From Ectopseudomonas oleovorans (lineage in GTDB: Bacteria; Pseudomonadota; Gammaproteobacteria; Pseudomonadales; Pseudomonadaceae): DNA of 32,655 nucleotides. Shown one piece after another: positions 1-13,758 of this stretch. Below the pieces are notes generated by a model. The model was not told where the DNA came from, did not search any database, and saw only the letters and a list, made by a program, of their open reading frames with translations. Positions within the stretch are counted from its first letter, which is position 1; each line of letters starts with the position of its first letter. The DNA is taken from the NCBI RefSeq assembly GCF_003052605.1, contig NZ_QASO01000031.1, forward strand, positions 1 through 32,655, written 5' to 3'. A program made the position numbers and the translations under genes.

Positions 1-95
1 AGTTGCTTGCGGCATTTGACCTGCTCATGGCTGTCGACACCATGAACTTGAAAAACCTGCTTTGCCAAATCCACGCCTATGCGTTTAAGTTTCAT
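1..95 (-). mobile_element. IS110/IS1111-family transposase, N-terminal fragment cut by window edge
   Basis: The minus strand from the ATG at 93-95 translates to 31 residues starting MKLKRIGVDLAKQVFQVHGV. This is the typical start of the DEDD (RuvC-like) transposase of IS110-type elements; the Asp in GVDLAK is the first catalytic acidic residue of that family. The rest of the gene lies left of the window, so the truncation is only the window edge. A short purine-rich stretch (GGAGGGGGAG on the minus strand, 98-110) is a good ribosome binding site. About 90 bp of non-coding DNA separate the start from the Nudix gene stop at 188. An IS110-subgroup element normally has a longer non-coding end upstream of the transposase, so the short space fits the IS1111 subgroup better. 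The exact end of the element cannot be fixed from one side. Confidence 0.8.
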
Positions 96-187
96 GCGGG
101 CTCCCCCTCCGGGATTGTTTGTTTCGTAACCTACAGTCTGGCGCAATGACGCCGTAGGAGGGAGGAGTCCATCTCATTGGGCTACGC

Positions 188-631
188 TTAGTCGCGCACC
201 AGCTCCAGCGAGCCGCGGAGGATACCGGCCAGGTAATCATCCACGCAGCGCAGTACCAGCTCGCTGCGCCAGCGCTCGGGCTGGGTGGCCAGCTCATCGC
301 GGGTCAACCAGGTGATGCCGCTGATGTCGCTATCCAGCTCGCGCTCGGCGTCATGGCGCACGGGGCGGGCGCTGAAGCAGACGCGCTGATAGGTCACGCC
401 ATTACTTAGTGCGGTATAGAGGTAGATGCCGAGCAGGGCGGTGAGCTCGACGTCCCAGCCGGTTTCCTCGAGCGTCTCGCGCAGTGCGGCTTCGCGTAGC
501 GATTCATTGGCTTCCAGGTGCCCGGCCGGCTGGTTGAGTACCAGGCGGCCGGCCTTGAACTCTTCGACGAAGAGGAAACGGCCATCATCTTCGATCACCG
601 TGGCCACGGTGATATGGGGTTGCCACTCCAT
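188..631 (-). CDS. nudJ: Nudix hydrolase, NudJ-like phosphatase
   Basis: The 147-residue protein has a complete Nudix box: G37-x5-E43-x7-R51-E52-x2-E55-E56-x-G58, the Mg2+-binding loop-helix that cleaves nucleoside diphosphates linked to another group. Length and the start MEWQPHITVATVIE fit the NudJ group, which in E. coli dephosphorylates thiamine precursors and other pyrophosphates; the substrate here is inferred. In Pseudomonas this gene normally lies between idh and mnmA. Here the downstream neighbour is a transposase instead. A REP palindrome and a terminator separate it from idh upstream. It is on the same strand as idh, but the terminator argues for its own promoter. Confidence 0.85.
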   Translation of the reverse strand: MEWQPHITVATVIEDDGRFLFVEEFKAGRLVLNQPAGHLEANESLREAALRETLEETGWDVELTALLGIYLYTALSNGVTYQRVCFSARPVRHDAERELDSDISGITWLTRDELATQPERWRSELVLRCVDDYLAGILRGSLELVRD

Positions 632-667
632 TTTCGGTGCTCCAAAAAAACGATCAGCGTGCAGGAT

Positions 668-728
668 TTTGTAGGAGCGAGCTCTGCTCGCGAAAAACGG
701 CTTCGCGAGCAGAGCTCGCTCCTACAAA
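668..728. repeat. REP-type palindrome (Pseudomonas REP/REPIN)
   Basis: Two perfect 27-nt inverted arms, 668-694 and 702-728, are separated by 7 nt. The core GTAGGAGCGAGCTCTGCTCG is a familiar Pseudomonas REP sequence. Such repeats are scattered between genes by a RAYT transposase acting in trans. It lies between nudJ and idh and has no coding role. Confidence 0.85.
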
Positions 729-748
729 GATTGTCCAGATCCATAAAT

Positions 749-780
749 AAAGAACCCCGGCGCAAGGCCGGGGTTCTTTT
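749..780. terminator. Bidirectional Rho-independent terminator downstream of idh
   Basis: The stem AGAACCCCGGC pairs with GCCGGGGTTCT around a short loop. T-rich tails follow on both strands (TTTT on plus, TTCTTTATTTAT on minus). It begins 16 nt beyond the idh stop, so its main role is ending idh transcription on the minus strand. Confidence 0.85.
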
Positions 781-795
781 GACACTCAAGCCTTA

Positions 796-3024
<2,229 letters not shown>

Positions 3025-3383
3025 TTAGGGTTAACTCTCTTCTTTGCTGAGCGCGCATAGAAACTCGACCTGCGCGGGTAGGCGCTTGAGCCCCATGATG
3101 GCGGGGCTGGGTCGAGGACTCGCCGCGGTGATGTTGGATGCACCCGTAGAGTGTCGAGCATTTCGAGCCGGCAGACAGTGGTGGCCGTGTACCGGTTGCA
3201 AGAGGTTGCTGCCTGGTTCAGGCAGGCTGCCCCTTATGACTCGTTAGTCACCTAAGCAGTATACCACTGCGACGCCTCGCCACAGAATGCCCAGTTGCAT
3301 AAGACCTTTGCACATGTGTCTCCTTGAGCGGTTTGCGCTACTCTCGGAGATGCATACTGCCTAACCACAAGATGGAGTCCAGC
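3025..3383. other. Divergent idh/icd intergenic region
   Basis: This 359-bp stretch has no convincing gene. It must hold the promoters of idh (leftward) and icd (rightward). A weak sigma70-like pair for icd is TTGCGC (3333-3338) and TACTGC (3355-3360) with 16-nt spacing. I could not assign a firm promoter for idh. No clear operator palindrome or riboswitch is visible. Confidence 0.5.
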
Positions 3384-4640
<1,257 letters not shown>

Positions 4641-4655
4641 GCTGATTCAGGTGTG

Positions 4656-4686
4656 AAAAAAGGCCGGTCAAATGACCGGCCTTTTC
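4656..4686. terminator. Bidirectional terminator between icd and cspD
   Basis: AAAGGCCGGTCA pairs with TGACCGGCCTTT around a 2-nt loop, with a T tract on plus and an A tract upstream that gives T's on minus. It sits between two convergent genes and can serve both. Confidence 0.9.
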
Positions 4687-4706
4687 GTGACGATTTGCCA
4701 GAATGC

Positions 4707-4976
4707 TCAGGCTTCGACAGGGCTCGCGACAGTGTGCGCCTGGGGTAAGGCCGCTGGGGCGCCCTGGTTGGCGGTAACCGCGCTGATATTGATGGCATGC
4801 AGGCCCTTGGGGCCTTGCACAATCTCGAAGCGAACCGGTTGGCCGGCCTTGAGCGTTTTGTAACCGTCCATCTGGATAGCCGAGTAGTGGGCGAACAGGT
4901 CCTCATCTCGGCCATCGGCCAGGATGAATCCATAACCTTTGGCGTTGTTGAACCACTTGACCTTACCGCTGAGCAT
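4707..4976 (-). CDS. cspD: Cold-shock-domain protein CspD
   Basis: The 89-residue protein is a single OB-fold cold shock domain (residues 1-67) with the RNP1-type motif KGYGFI and an RNP2-type motif DLFAHYS. A short Ala/Pro-rich tail follows. The DLFAHYS and GPKGLHA variants are those of CspD, which binds single-stranded DNA and inhibits replication in E. coli in stationary phase, rather than of the CspA type. I placed the start at 4976 because AGAGGG lies upstream and the conserved MLSGKVKWFN begins there; a longer frame to 5018 adds 14 unlikely residues. It is divergent from clpS, as is common in gammaproteobacteria. Confidence 0.93.
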   Translation of the reverse strand: MLSGKVKWFNNAKGYGFILADGRDEDLFAHYSAIQMDGYKTLKAGQPVRFEIVQGPKGLHAINISAVTANQGAPAALPQAHTVASPVEA

Positions 4977-5207
4977 GCTGATATCCCTCTGCAAAGGACT
5001 CCATCTCTGGAGTATCATCCACCCTGATTCCGCGCGATAACCGACCAGGCTGGGCGAAGGTGCGGAATCCCTGATACCCGCGTATGGGTACTCATTTGTT
5101 GTAACACCCTTTTGCCGTTAGTCAAGGCTATACGGCGGATGGCTGAGAACTCAGTCAAACTCCTTCTAGCATCCCCGTTCGCCCGGCCCTGAACCTCTGA
5201 TTTCAGC

Positions 5208-5570
5208 ATGCATGCAAGTAGCCAGATTCGACTAACATTCAATCAGGATCACCCGGCAGAGCATGAGGATGACTCCTCTGGTATCGCTGTTCAGGAATCC
5301 AAGCCAGCATTGCAGGCGCCACCGATGTACAAGGTGGTCTTATTCAATGACGACTACACCCCGATGGATTTCGTTGTCGAAGTGCTCGAAACGTTTTTTG
5401 GCATGAACCGGGAGTTGGCGACCAAGATCATGCTGGCCGTCCATACAGAAGGGCGTGCGGTGTGTGGTGTGTACACCCGTGATATTGCGGAGACCAAGGC
5501 AATGCAGGTCAACCAATACGCGCGAGAGAGCCAGCATCCGCTACTCTGTGAAATAGAGAAGGACGGTTAA
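5208..5570 (+). CDS. clpS: ATP-dependent Clp protease adaptor ClpS
   Basis: The 120-residue adaptor recognises N-degrons (N-terminal Leu, Phe, Tyr, Trp) and hands substrates to ClpA. A flexible N-terminal extension (about residues 1-38) precedes the folded core, which begins [20 protein letters not shown]. The NDD-TPMDFV segment forms the N-degron pocket, and [10 protein letters not shown] is the conserved later motif. It sits 29 bp upstream of clpA in the classical clpSA pair and is divergent from cspD. The start at 5208 matches the family N-terminus ([14 protein letters not shown]). Confidence 0.96.
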   Translation: MHASSQIRLTFNQDHPAEHEDDSSGIAVQESKPALQAPPMYKVVLFNDDYTPMDFVVEVLETFFGMNRELATKIMLAVHTEGRAVCGVYTRDIAETKAMQVNQYARESQHPLLCEIEKDG

Positions 5571-5599
5571 CGCCGGCCAATTGGGTATGAGGTGAAGCT

Positions 5600-7870
5600 A
5601 TGTTGAATCGAGAGCTCGAAGTCACCCTCAATCTGGCTTTCAAGGAGGCCCGTGCCAGGCGTCATGAATTCATGACGGTCGAGCACCTGCTGCTCGCCTT
5701 GCTGGATAACGAGGCAGCCGCCAGTGTGCTGCGGGCCTGTGGGGCCAACCTCGACAAGCTGCGCCACGATCTGCAGGAGTTTATCGACTCCACCACGCCA
5801 CTGATTCCTCAGCACGATGAAGACCGCGAAACCCAGCCGACTCTGGGCTTCCAGCGCGTTCTGCAGCGTGCTGTCTTCCATGTGCAGAGCTCCGGCAAGC
5901 GTGAAGTGACCGGCGCCAACGTGCTGGTGGCGATCTTCAGCGAGCAGGAAAGTCAGGCCGTGTTCCTGCTCAAGCAGCAGAGCGTGGCGCGCATCGATGT
6001 GGTCAACTACATCGCCCATGGCATCTCCAAGGTGCCTGGGCATGGCGATCACCACGAAAATGATCAGGACATGCAGGATGAGGAGGGCGGTGAGTCCTCA
6101 GCATCCGGCAATCCGCTGGATGCCTACGCCAGCAACCTCAACGAACTGGCTCGTCAGGGACGTATCGATCCACTGGTCGGTCGCGAGCATGAAGTCGAGC
6201 GTGTTGCGCAGATTCTCGCGCGTCGGCGCAAGAACAACCCACTGCTGGTAGGCGAGGCCGGTGTCGGCAAGACAGCCATCGCCGAAGGCCTGGCCAAGCG
6301 TATCGTTGACGAGCAGGTGCCCGACCTGCTGGCTGACAGCGTGGTCTATTCTCTGGATCTCGGTGCGCTGCTGGCCGGCACCAAGTACCGCGGCGACTTC
6401 GAGAAGCGCTTCAAGGCGCTGCTCAATGAGCTGCGCAAGCGGCCGCATGCGATCCTCTTCATCGACGAGATTCACACCATCATCGGTGCTGGCGCGGCGT
6501 CGGGCGGGGTCATGGATGCCTCCAATCTGCTCAAGCCGATGCTGTCCTCGGGTGAGATTCGCTGCATCGGTTCCACCACCTTCCAGGAATTCCGCGGCAT
6601 CTTCGAGAAGGACCGTGCGCTGGCGCGACGCTTCCAGAAGGTCGACGTGGTCGAGCCTTCGGTAGAGGACACCGTCGGCATTCTCAAGGGGCTCAAGGCG
6701 CGCTTCGAGCAGCATCACCACATCGAATACAGTGACGAAGCCCTGCGTGCAGCGGCTGAATTGGCTGCGCGCTACATCAATGATCGGCACATGCCGGACA
6801 AGGCCATCGACGTCATCGACGAGGCCGGCGCCTACCAGCGCCTGCAGCCGGAAGACAAGCGCGTGGCGCGTATTGAGGTAGCACAGGTCGAGGATATCGT
6901 CGCCAAGATCGCGCGGATTCCGCCGAAGCATGTCTCCAGTTCCGACAAGGAACTGCTGCGTAACCTGGAGCGTGATCTCAAGCTCACCGTGTTCGGCCAG
7001 GATGCTGCCATCGACTCGCTGGCCACTGCGATCAAGCTGTCGCGCGCCGGACTCAAGGCGCCGGACAAGCCGGTCGGCTCCTTCCTGTTCGCCGGCCCCA
7101 CGGGCGTGGGCAAGACCGAAGCGGCGCGGCAGTTGGCCAAGGCCATGGGTATCGAGCTGGTGCGTTTCGACATGTCCGAGTACATGGAGCGTCACACCGT
7201 GTCGCGCCTGATCGGTGCGCCGCCCGGTTACGTTGGTTTCGACCAGGGTGGCTTGCTGACCGAGGCGATCACCAAGCAGCCGCACTGCGTGCTGTTGCTC
7301 GATGAGATCGAGAAGGCGCATCCGGAAGTCTTCAACCTGCTGTTGCAGGTGATGGACCACGGCACGCTGACTGACAACAATGGACGCAAGGCGGACTTCC
7401 GCAACGTGATCCTGATCATGACCACCAACGCCGGTGCGGAAACCGCTTCGCGTGCGTCGATCGGTTTCACCCAGCAGGATCACTCCACCGATGCCATGGA
7501 AGTCATCAAGAAGAGCTTCACGCCGGAGTTCCGCAACCGTCTGGACACTATCATCCAGTTTGGTCGTCTCAGTCACGAAACTATCAAGAGCATCGTCGAC
7601 AAGTTCCTCACCGAGCTGCAGGCGCAGCTCGAAGACAAGCGTGTCACGCTGGAAGTCAGCGATGCGGCGCGCAGCTGGCTGGCCGAGCGCGGTTACGATG
7701 TGATGATGGGGGCCAGACCGATGGCACGCCTGATCCAGGACAAGATCAAGCGTCCGCTGGCGGAGGAAATCCTCTTCGGCGAGCTGGCCGAGCATGGCGG
7801 TGTGGTGCACATCGACATCAAGGGTGGCGAGCCCAGCTTCGAGTTCGAGACGGCGGCAGAGGTCGCCTGA
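5600..7870 (+). CDS. clpA: ATP-dependent Clp protease ATP-binding subunit ClpA
   Basis: The 756-residue AAA+ unfoldase is full length for ClpA. The N domain (about 1-145) binds ClpS. D1 has Walker [10 protein letters not shown] near residue 218 and Walker [11 protein letters not shown]2 has Walker [10 protein letters not shown] near 499 and Walker [12 protein letters not shown]. The ClpP-docking loop near residue 620 reads SIGFTQQ, so the tripeptide is IGF rather than the IGL of E. coli ClpA. The hexamer feeds substrates to ClpP in the cytoplasm. GAGGTGAAG gives a good ribosome binding site before the ATG. No clpP lies in the window. Confidence 0.97.
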   Translation: MLNRELEVTLNLAFKEARARRHEFMTVEHLLLALLDNEAAASVLRACGANLDKLRHDLQEFIDSTTPLIPQHDEDRETQPTLGFQRVLQRAVFHVQSSGKREVTGANVLVAIFSEQESQAVFLLKQQSVARIDVVNYIAHGISKVPGHGDHHENDQDMQDEEGGESSASGNPLDAYASNLNELARQGRIDPLVGREHEVERVAQILARRRKNNPLLVGEAGVGKTAIAEGLAKRIVDEQVPDLLADSVVYSLDLGALLAGTKYRGDFEKRFKALLNELRKRPHAILFIDEIHTIIGAGAASGGVMDASNLLKPMLSSGEIRCIGSTTFQEFRGIFEKDRALARRFQKVDVVEPSVEDTVGILKGLKARFEQHHHIEYSDEALRAAAELAARYINDRHMPDKAIDVIDEAGAYQRLQPEDKRVARIEVAQVEDIVAKIARIPPKHVSSSDKELLRNLERDLKLTVFGQDAAIDSLATAIKLSRAGLKAPDKPVGSFLFAGPTGVGKTEAARQLAKAMGIELVRFDMSEYMERHTVSRLIGAPPGYVGFDQGGLLTEAITKQPHCVLLLDEIEKAHPEVFNLLLQVMDHGTLTDNNGRKADFRNVILIMTTNAGAETASRASIGFTQQDHSTDAMEVIKKSFTPEFRNRLDTIIQFGRLSHETIKSIVDKFLTELQAQLEDKRVTLEVSDAARSWLAERGYDVMMGARPMARLIQDKIKRPLAEEILFGELAEHGGVVHIDIKGGEPSFEFETAAEVA

Positions 7871-7918
7871 TCGAATGGCCTCAAGTGCACTGAAAGCCCT
7901 GGTGGCTTTCAGTAAGTC

Positions 7919-7956
7919 AACGAAAACGCCCGGCATATGCCGGGCGTTTTCGTTTG
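7919..7956. terminator. Bidirectional terminator between clpA and infA
   Basis: A 36-nt perfect palindrome centred on CATATG (GAAAACGCCCGGCATATGCC and its complement) ends in T tracts on both strands. It lies between convergent clpA and infA. A second, weaker hairpin (ACTGAAAGCC / GGCTTTCAGT, about 7889-7913) lies just before it. Confidence 0.9.
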
Positions 7957-7965
7957 GTGCTTGGC

Positions 7966-8184
7966 TTAACGGGCGCGGTAGGTAATGCGGCCCTTGCTCA
8001 AGTCATAAGGCGTCAGCTCAACGCGCACCTTGTCACCAGTGAGAATGCGGATGTAGTTCTTGCGCATCTTGCCGGAGATGTGCGCGGTAACGACGTGCCC
8101 GTTTTCCAACTCCACGCGGAACATGGTGTTGGGCAGGGTGTCGACGACAGTGCCTTCCATTTCGAAGCTGTCTTCTTTCGACAT
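7966..8184 (-). CDS. infA: Translation initiation factor IF-1
   Basis: The 72-residue S1/OB-fold protein begins [20 protein letters not shown] and ends in [10 protein letters not shown], the full IF-1 length. It binds the 30S A site during initiation. I chose the ATG at 8184, with GAGGG 9 nt upstream. The frame stays open to 8433 but that extension lacks similarity and runs into the MITE-like element. It lies between clpA and bpt, as in other Pseudomonas. A candidate promoter lies about 65 bp upstream. Confidence 0.96.
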
Positions 8185-8249
8185 GCAGTAAAGCCCTCGG
8201 TATCCAGGAAATGGCCCGGTGCAACTGGCGCCAGGCAAAAGCGGCGTGC

Positions 8250-8279
8250 ATTGTGCCCGAAAACAGTGGGCTGCGCCAA
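8250..8279 (-). promoter_or_regulatory. Candidate infA promoter
   Basis: On the minus strand TTGGCG (8279-8274) and CACAAT (8255-8250) are spaced by 18 nt, upstream of the infA start at 8184. The match to sigma70 consensus is moderate. Confidence 0.4.
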
Positions 8280-8322
8280 GTGGCTTGGAGTGTCGAACTG
8301 ACTGGGATGGTGGCTGAGAGGT

Positions 8323-8590
8323 TAGGGTCTGTTGCCGTTTCGACGCGAGCCGCGTTGCTGCGCCAAATTGCGCCACGCGAGGCGCGGGATGCAGGTAATG
8401 GTCGTTCCCTTGCCAAATCCCGCAACGACGCATGGCGTAATTTGCCGCGCAACCCGAAGGGACGGCCAGTTTTTGCGTGGTACGTCGTTACTCGACGGCT
8501 CATTTGGGCGACCAAACTTCGCGTCTCGCGCCTAGCCCCACGCAAAAACTGGCTCCGTCGCGGCCGTGCGCGAAACGGCAACAGACCCTA
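8323..8590. mobile_element. MITE-like inverted-repeat element abutting bpt
   Basis: Perfect 20-bp terminal inverted repeats, TAGGGTCTGTTGCCGTTTCG at 8323-8342 and its complement at 8571-8590, bound a 268-bp non-coding segment. Inside is a second inverted pair: GGCCAGTTTTTGCGTGG near 8463-8480 and its near complement near 8538-8555, so the whole segment can fold into a long hairpin. No open frame inside resembles a protein. Size, repeats and intergenic position fit a miniature inverted-repeat transposable element mobilised in trans. A short AGGT is present on both sides, but I cannot confirm a target duplication. The right end coincides with the stop codon of bpt (8588-8590). Confidence 0.7.
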
Positions 8591-9295
8591 GGTAAGCAGT
8601 GTCCAGCGCTGATTAACGAATAGTTCGATGGGGCGGTACTGGGTCTTGTAGTTCATCTTCCGACAATTCTTGATCCAGTAGCCGAGGTAGACGGCCTCCA
8701 GCCCCAGGCGCTCGGCCTCGCCGATTTGCCAGAGGATGGCGAATCGCCCCAGGCTGCGGCGTTCTTCGGTGGGGTCATAGAAGGTATAAACCGCTGACAG
8801 ACCGTTTGGCAGAACGTCAGTGACTGCGATGGCGACCAATCTGCCTTGCAGACGAAACTCGTAGAAGCGTGAGAACGGCAGGTCGCGAATCAGAAAGGTC
8901 GAGAACTGGTCACGGCTCGGTGGGTACATGTCACCATCGGCATGGCGCTGCTCGATATAGCCCACGTAGAGATCGTAATACTCTTCAGTGAATGCCGGGC
9001 GCACGCAGCGAATTACGATGTCTTCATTGCGTTTGAGGATGCGCCGCTGCTGGCGGTTAGGTGTGAAGCGCGCAGCAGGAATGCGTGCAGGAATGCAGGC
9101 GGTGCACTGCTGGCAATGCGGTCGGTAGAGGTGGTCGCCGCTGCGGCGAAAGCCCATTTCCGAAAGTTCTGCATAAACCAGCACATCCATGGGCTGGCTG
9201 GGGTCGAGAAACAGGGTGGTGGCCTGTTCTTCCGGCAGATAGCTGCATGGATGGGGTTGAGTGGCATAGAACTTCAGGCGGGCCAGCTCGGTCAT
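8588..9295 (-). CDS. bpt: Aspartate/glutamate leucyltransferase (arginyltransferase-like, Bpt)
   Basis: The 235-residue enzyme moves leucine from Leu-tRNA to proteins with N-terminal Asp or Glu, making them ClpS/ClpA substrates. The N-terminal ATE region includes CSYLPEEQA and the cysteine-bearing [14 protein letters not shown] motif. The C-terminal ATE domain has [20 protein letters not shown] and [15 protein letters not shown]. Length equals that of family members. The TAG stop is made of the terminal bases of the MITE-like element, so the insertion lies exactly at the gene end without truncating it. It is followed, in genomic order, by aat with a 54-bp gap, probably as one minus-strand transcript. 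Confidence 0.95.
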   Translation of the reverse strand: MTELARLKFYATQPHPCSYLPEEQATTLFLDPSQPMDVLVYAELSEMGFRRSGDHLYRPHCQQCTACIPARIPAARFTPNRQQRRILKRNEDIVIRCVRPAFTEEYYDLYVGYIEQRHADGDMYPPSRDQFSTFLIRDLPFSRFYEFRLQGRLVAIAVTDVLPNGLSAVYTFYDPTEERRSLGRFAILWQIGEAERLGLEAVYLGYWIKNCRKMNYKTQYRPIELFVNQRWTLLT

Positions 9296-9349
9296 GGCGG
9301 TGTCTCGGGGAAGCCTGATAAAGAGTGTATGCCAGGCTGCGAAGATCGA

Positions 9350-10030
9350 CTAGGCGAGCCAATCTGCTCCGGTGGGCAGATCGAGGTGACACTTGAGGTA
9401 TTCGGCGAAGCTGGCGCGCGGTATGGCCCTGGCGCCGAAGCTGCGCAGGTGCTGTGTGGGCATCTGGCAGTCGATGAGTACAAAGCCCCAGTCTCGAAGT
9501 TTGCCGACCAGTGTGGCGAAACCGACTTTCGAGGCATTGTCGGCGCGGCTGAACATGGATTCGCCGAAGAACAGCTGCCCCATCGCCAGGCCGTAAAGCC
9601 CGCCGACCAGTTGATCCTCCTGCCAGACTTCGACCGAGTGGGCGATGCCGCGCTCATGCAGCTGCAGGTAAGCCTCCTGCATGCTACGGGTAATCCAGGT
9701 GCCATCGGCGTAGGTGCGCGGCTCGGCGCAGGCCTGTATGACGGCGGCGAAGTCCTGATCGAAGGTGACGCGGTAGCGCTGCTGGCGCAGCAGCTTGGCC
9801 AGGCTGCGGGAGACATGCAGCTCCTCGGGGAACAGAACGGTACGCGGATCGGGTGACCACCAGAGAATCGGCTGGCCATCCTGAAACCAGGGAAAGCAGC
9901 CGTGCCGATAGGCGCTGATCAGGCGGTCGGCGCTCAGGTCGCCACCAGCAGCGAGCAGGCCGTTGGGTTCGCGCATGGCTTTTGCCAGTGGCGGGAACTG
10001 CAGGGAGTCACGTTGCAGCCAGGTCAGCAT
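9350..10030 (-). CDS. aat: Leucyl/phenylalanyl-tRNA--protein transferase
   Basis: The 226-residue Aat adds Leu or Phe to proteins with N-terminal Lys or Arg, creating N-degrons for ClpS. Recognisable segments are [37 protein letters not shown] and [21 protein letters not shown] chose the ATG at 10030 ([20 protein letters not shown]). A longer open frame to 10222 only reads through the trxB end in another frame. It lies upstream of bpt and downstream of trxB on the same strand. Confidence 0.96.
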   Translation of the reverse strand: MLTWLQRDSLQFPPLAKAMREPNGLLAAGGDLSADRLISAYRHGCFPWFQDGQPILWWSPDPRTVLFPEELHVSRSLAKLLRQQRYRVTFDQDFAAVIQACAEPRTYADGTWITRSMQEAYLQLHERGIAHSVEVWQEDQLVGGLYGLAMGQLFFGESMFSRADNASKVGFATLVGKLRDWGFVLIDCQMPTQHLRSFGARAIPRASFAEYLKCHLDLPTGADWLA

Positions 10031-10052
10031 GCGCGCTTGTCCATTGGGGCGG

Positions 10053-10080
10053 GGGAGGGCGAGCGGGGCGGCTCGCCCTT
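10053..10080 (-). terminator. GC-rich hairpin between trxB and aat
   Basis: AAGGGCGAGCCGCC can pair with the CTCGCCCT stretch that follows (minus strand, just after the trxB stop). There is no T tract. It may attenuate transcription from trxB into aat rather than stop it. Confidence 0.35.
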
Positions 10081-10085
10081 GTCCA

Positions 10086-11114
<1,029 letters not shown>

Positions 11115-11150
11115 CTACACCGAAGCAGGGTGGGTGCGGGAGCTTGGCAA

Positions 11151-11180
11151 TTGGCCTCGGCGTCAGGCTGGCCCTACAAT
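11151..11180 (+). promoter_or_regulatory. Candidate ftsK promoter
   Basis: TTGGCC (11151-11156) and TACAAT (11175-11180) are separated by 18 nt and lie 49 bp upstream of the chosen ftsK start. This is a plausible sigma70 promoter. Confidence 0.45.
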
Positions 11181-11228
11181 AAGCCGCTTGTGATCAACCA
11201 CCAGATGGACGCGCCAAGGGCGCAGGAA

Positions 11229-13637
11229 ATGGCTGTTTTGAAGAATTCCACCACCCAGATTACCGACTGGCGCCACAAGCTTCAGTATCGACTGAAGGAA
11301 GGCGCGTTGATCGCCCTGGGCGCGATGTGCCTGTACCTGCTGATGGCACTGTTGACCTATAACGTGGCTGATCCGGCCTGGGACAACAGCGTGCAGGTCG
11401 AGCGCATCATCAATGCCGGTGGCAGTATTGGTGCTTGGCTCTCCAGCGCGTTGTTCGGCGCCCTGGGTTACTTCGCCTACATCTTCCCCCTGTTGCTGGC
11501 CGCCAAGACCTGGCAGGTGTTTCGCACCCGTAATCAACCCTGGCACTGGAATGGCTGGCTGTTTTCCTGGCACAGCATCGGTCTGGTCTTTCTGATTCTT
11601 TCCGGCGCAGCGTTGGGTGACATTCATTTTGCCGCCGCGGCCGGCATGCAGGGTTCCGGCGGCGGCATGCTGGGTGCCAGCCTGGGCGATTTGGCCGTGC
11701 ATGCGCTGAACGTACAGGGCAGTACGCTGATTTTTCTGGCGCTGTTCCTGTTCGGTTTGACCGTATTCACCGACCTGTCCTGGTTCCGCGTGATGGATCT
11801 GACCGGCAAGATCACCCTCGATCTGCTCGAGCTGATTCACGGTGCCATCACCAGCTGGTGGAACGCCCGCAGCGAACGCAAGCAGATGAAGATCCAGCTG
11901 CGCGAGCTGGACGAACGCGTCATCGAGGTGGCCGCGCCGGTGGTGCCGGATCGTCGTGAGCAGGCCAGGGTCAAGGAGCGTCTGCTCGAGCGCGAAGAGT
12001 CGCTGAGCAAGCACATGAGCGAGCGCGAGAAGCGCCCTGCGCCGGTCATCGCCACGCCGCCAGTGGTCAAGGCGCCAGAGCCTAGCAAGCGCGTGCAGAA
12101 AGAAAAGCAGGCGCCGTTGTTTGTTGACAGCGCGGTGGAAGGCACCTTGCCGCCGATTTCCCTGCTCGACCCGGCGGAAGCCAAGAAGGTCGAGTATTCG
12201 CCGGAGTCGCTCAAGGGCGTCGGCCATCTGCTGGAAATCAAGCTCAAGGAGTTCGGCGTCGAAGTGGCGGTGGATTCGATCCACCCGGGCCCGGTGATCA
12301 CCCGCTACGAAATTCAGCCGGCTGCCGGGGTCAAGGTCAGTCGCATCGCCAACCTGGCCAAGGATCTGGCGCGTTCGCTGGCCGTGACCAGCGTGCGTGT
12401 GGTCGAGGTCATTCCGGGTAAGACCACCGTCGGTATCGAGATTCCCAACGAGAACCGCCAGATCGTGCGTTTCTCCGAGGTGCTGTCGACCCCCGAATAC
12501 GATGATGCCAAGTCGCCGGTCACCCTGGCGCTGGGGCATGACATTGGCGGCAAACCGGTGATTACCGATCTGGCCAAGATGCCGCACTTGCTGGTTGCAG
12601 GTACGACTGGTTCGGGTAAGTCGGTCGGCGTGAATGCGATGATTCTGTCGATTCTGTTCAAGTCGACTCCGGAAGACGCCAAGCTGATCATGATCGACCC
12701 GAAAATGCTCGAGTTGTCGATTTACGAAGGCATCCCGCACCTGCTTTGCCCGGTCGTCACCGATATGAAGGAAGCGGCCAACGCCTTGCGTTGGAGCGTT
12801 GCCGAGATGGAGCGCCGCTACAAGCTGATGTCGAAGATGGGCGTGCGCAACCTGGCGGGCTTCAACCGCAAGGTCAAGGATGCCATCGAGGCTGGCGAGC
12901 CATTGGCTGACCCGCTGTTCCGCCGCGAAAGCATGGAAGACGAAGCGCCGCTGCTCAAACCGTTGCCGACCATCGTCGTGGTGGTCGATGAATTCGCCGA
13001 CATGATGATGATCGTCGGCAAGAAGGTCGAAGAGCTGATCGCGCGTATCGCTCAGAAGGCACGTGCGGCCGGTATTCACCTGATTCTCGCCACCCAGCGC
13101 CCCTCGGTGGACGTGATCACCGGCCTGATCAAGGCCAACATCCCGACCCGCATGGCGTTCCAGGTCTCGAGCAAGATCGACTCGCGCACCATCATCGACC
13201 AGGGCGGTGCTGAGCAATTGCTTGGCCACGGTGACATGCTCTACATGCCGCCCGGCACCAGCTTGCCTATTCGTGTTCACGGCGCCTTTGTCTCCGACGA
13301 TGAAGTGCATCGCGTGGTCGAGGCCTGGAAGCTGCGTGGCGCGCCGGATTACAACGAAGATATCCTCGCCGGCGCCGAAGAAGGTGGCAGCGGCTTCGAG
13401 GGTGGCGGCAGTGGTGAGGGTGGTGAGGGCAGCGAGGAAGATCCGCTGTACGACGAAGCCGTCAACTTCGTGCTGGAAAGCCGCCGTGCTTCCATTTCCG
13501 CCGTGCAGCGCAAGCTGAAGATCGGTTACAACCGCGCCGCGCGGATGATCGAGGCAATGGAAATGGCCGGCGTGGTCAGCTCGATGAACACCAACGGCTC
13601 ACGCGAAGTGCTGGCGCCCGGTTCATCTCGTGACTGA
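11229..13637 (+). CDS. ftsK: DNA translocase FtsK
   Basis: The 802-residue translocase couples chromosome segregation to division. The N-terminal part (about 20-190) holds four or more membrane segments, for example [20 protein letters not shown] and [14 protein letters not shown] charged linker follows, then the motor with Walker [11 protein letters not shown] near residue 458 and Walker [12 protein letters not shown] near 584. The C-terminal gamma domain (about 740-800) contains [20 protein letters not shown], which reads KOPS sites and activates XerCD. The linker is short compared with E. coli FtsK, as is usual in Pseudomonas. I chose the ATG at 11229 because AAGGG lies 8 nt upstream; earlier in-frame starts back to 11112 lack support. 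A Gly/Glu-rich stretch ([14 protein letters not shown]) separates motor and gamma. Confidence 0.95.
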   Translation: MAVLKNSTTQITDWRHKLQYRLKEGALIALGAMCLYLLMALLTYNVADPAWDNSVQVERIINAGGSIGAWLSSALFGALGYFAYIFPLLLAAKTWQVFRTRNQPWHWNGWLFSWHSIGLVFLILSGAALGDIHFAAAAGMQGSGGGMLGASLGDLAVHALNVQGSTLIFLALFLFGLTVFTDLSWFRVMDLTGKITLDLLELIHGAITSWWNARSERKQMKIQLRELDERVIEVAAPVVPDRREQARVKERLLEREESLSKHMSEREKRPAPVIATPPVVKAPEPSKRVQKEKQAPLFVDSAVEGTLPPISLLDPAEAKKVEYSPESLKGVGHLLEIKLKEFGVEVAVDSIHPGPVITRYEIQPAAGVKVSRIANLAKDLARSLAVTSVRVVEVIPGKTTVGIEIPNENRQIVRFSEVLSTPEYDDAKSPVTLALGHDIGGKPVITDLAKMPHLLVAGTTGSGKSVGVNAMILSILFKSTPEDAKLIMIDPKMLELSIYEGIPHLLCPVVTDMKEAANALRWSVAEMERRYKLMSKMGVRNLAGFNRKVKDAIEAGEPLADPLFRRESMEDEAPLLKPLPTIVVVVDEFADMMMIVGKKVEELIARIAQKARAAGIHLILATQRPSVDVITGLIKANIPTRMAFQVSSKIDSRTIIDQGGAEQLLGHGDMLYMPPGTSLPIRVHGAFVSDDEVHRVVEAWKLRGAPDYNEDILAGAEEGGSGFEGGGSGEGGEGSEEDPLYDEAVNFVLESRRASISAVQRKLKIGYNRAARMIEAMEMAGVVSSMNTNGSREVLAPGSSRD

Positions 13638-13758
13638 GTGTTGCCGTCACGGATAAACCGCTGATTTCGCGGTCTACAGGATTCACGGCAGCCCGGGCTG
13701 CCGAGCAGTGCGAGGTGTGCAGTTGCTTCGCCGTTCTCATTCGACTCAAGGGGTTTAT

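Noticed and set aside
3324..3383. Upstream TTG start for icd adding 20 residues
   Set aside because: The added residues are not conserved, and ATG 3384 has a proper ribosome binding site and the family N-terminus.
6098..7936. 612-codon open frame opposite clpA
   Set aside because: Shadow of a highly conserved gene; no recognisable domain.
8211..8591. Open frames of 60-180 codons on both strands across the MITE-like element
   Set aside because: No similarity to proteins that I know; they arise from the GC-rich inverted repeats and run through the infA upstream region.
11163..13310. 715-codon open frame opposite ftsK
   Set aside because: Shadow frame; ftsK is certain from its Walker motifs and gamma domain.
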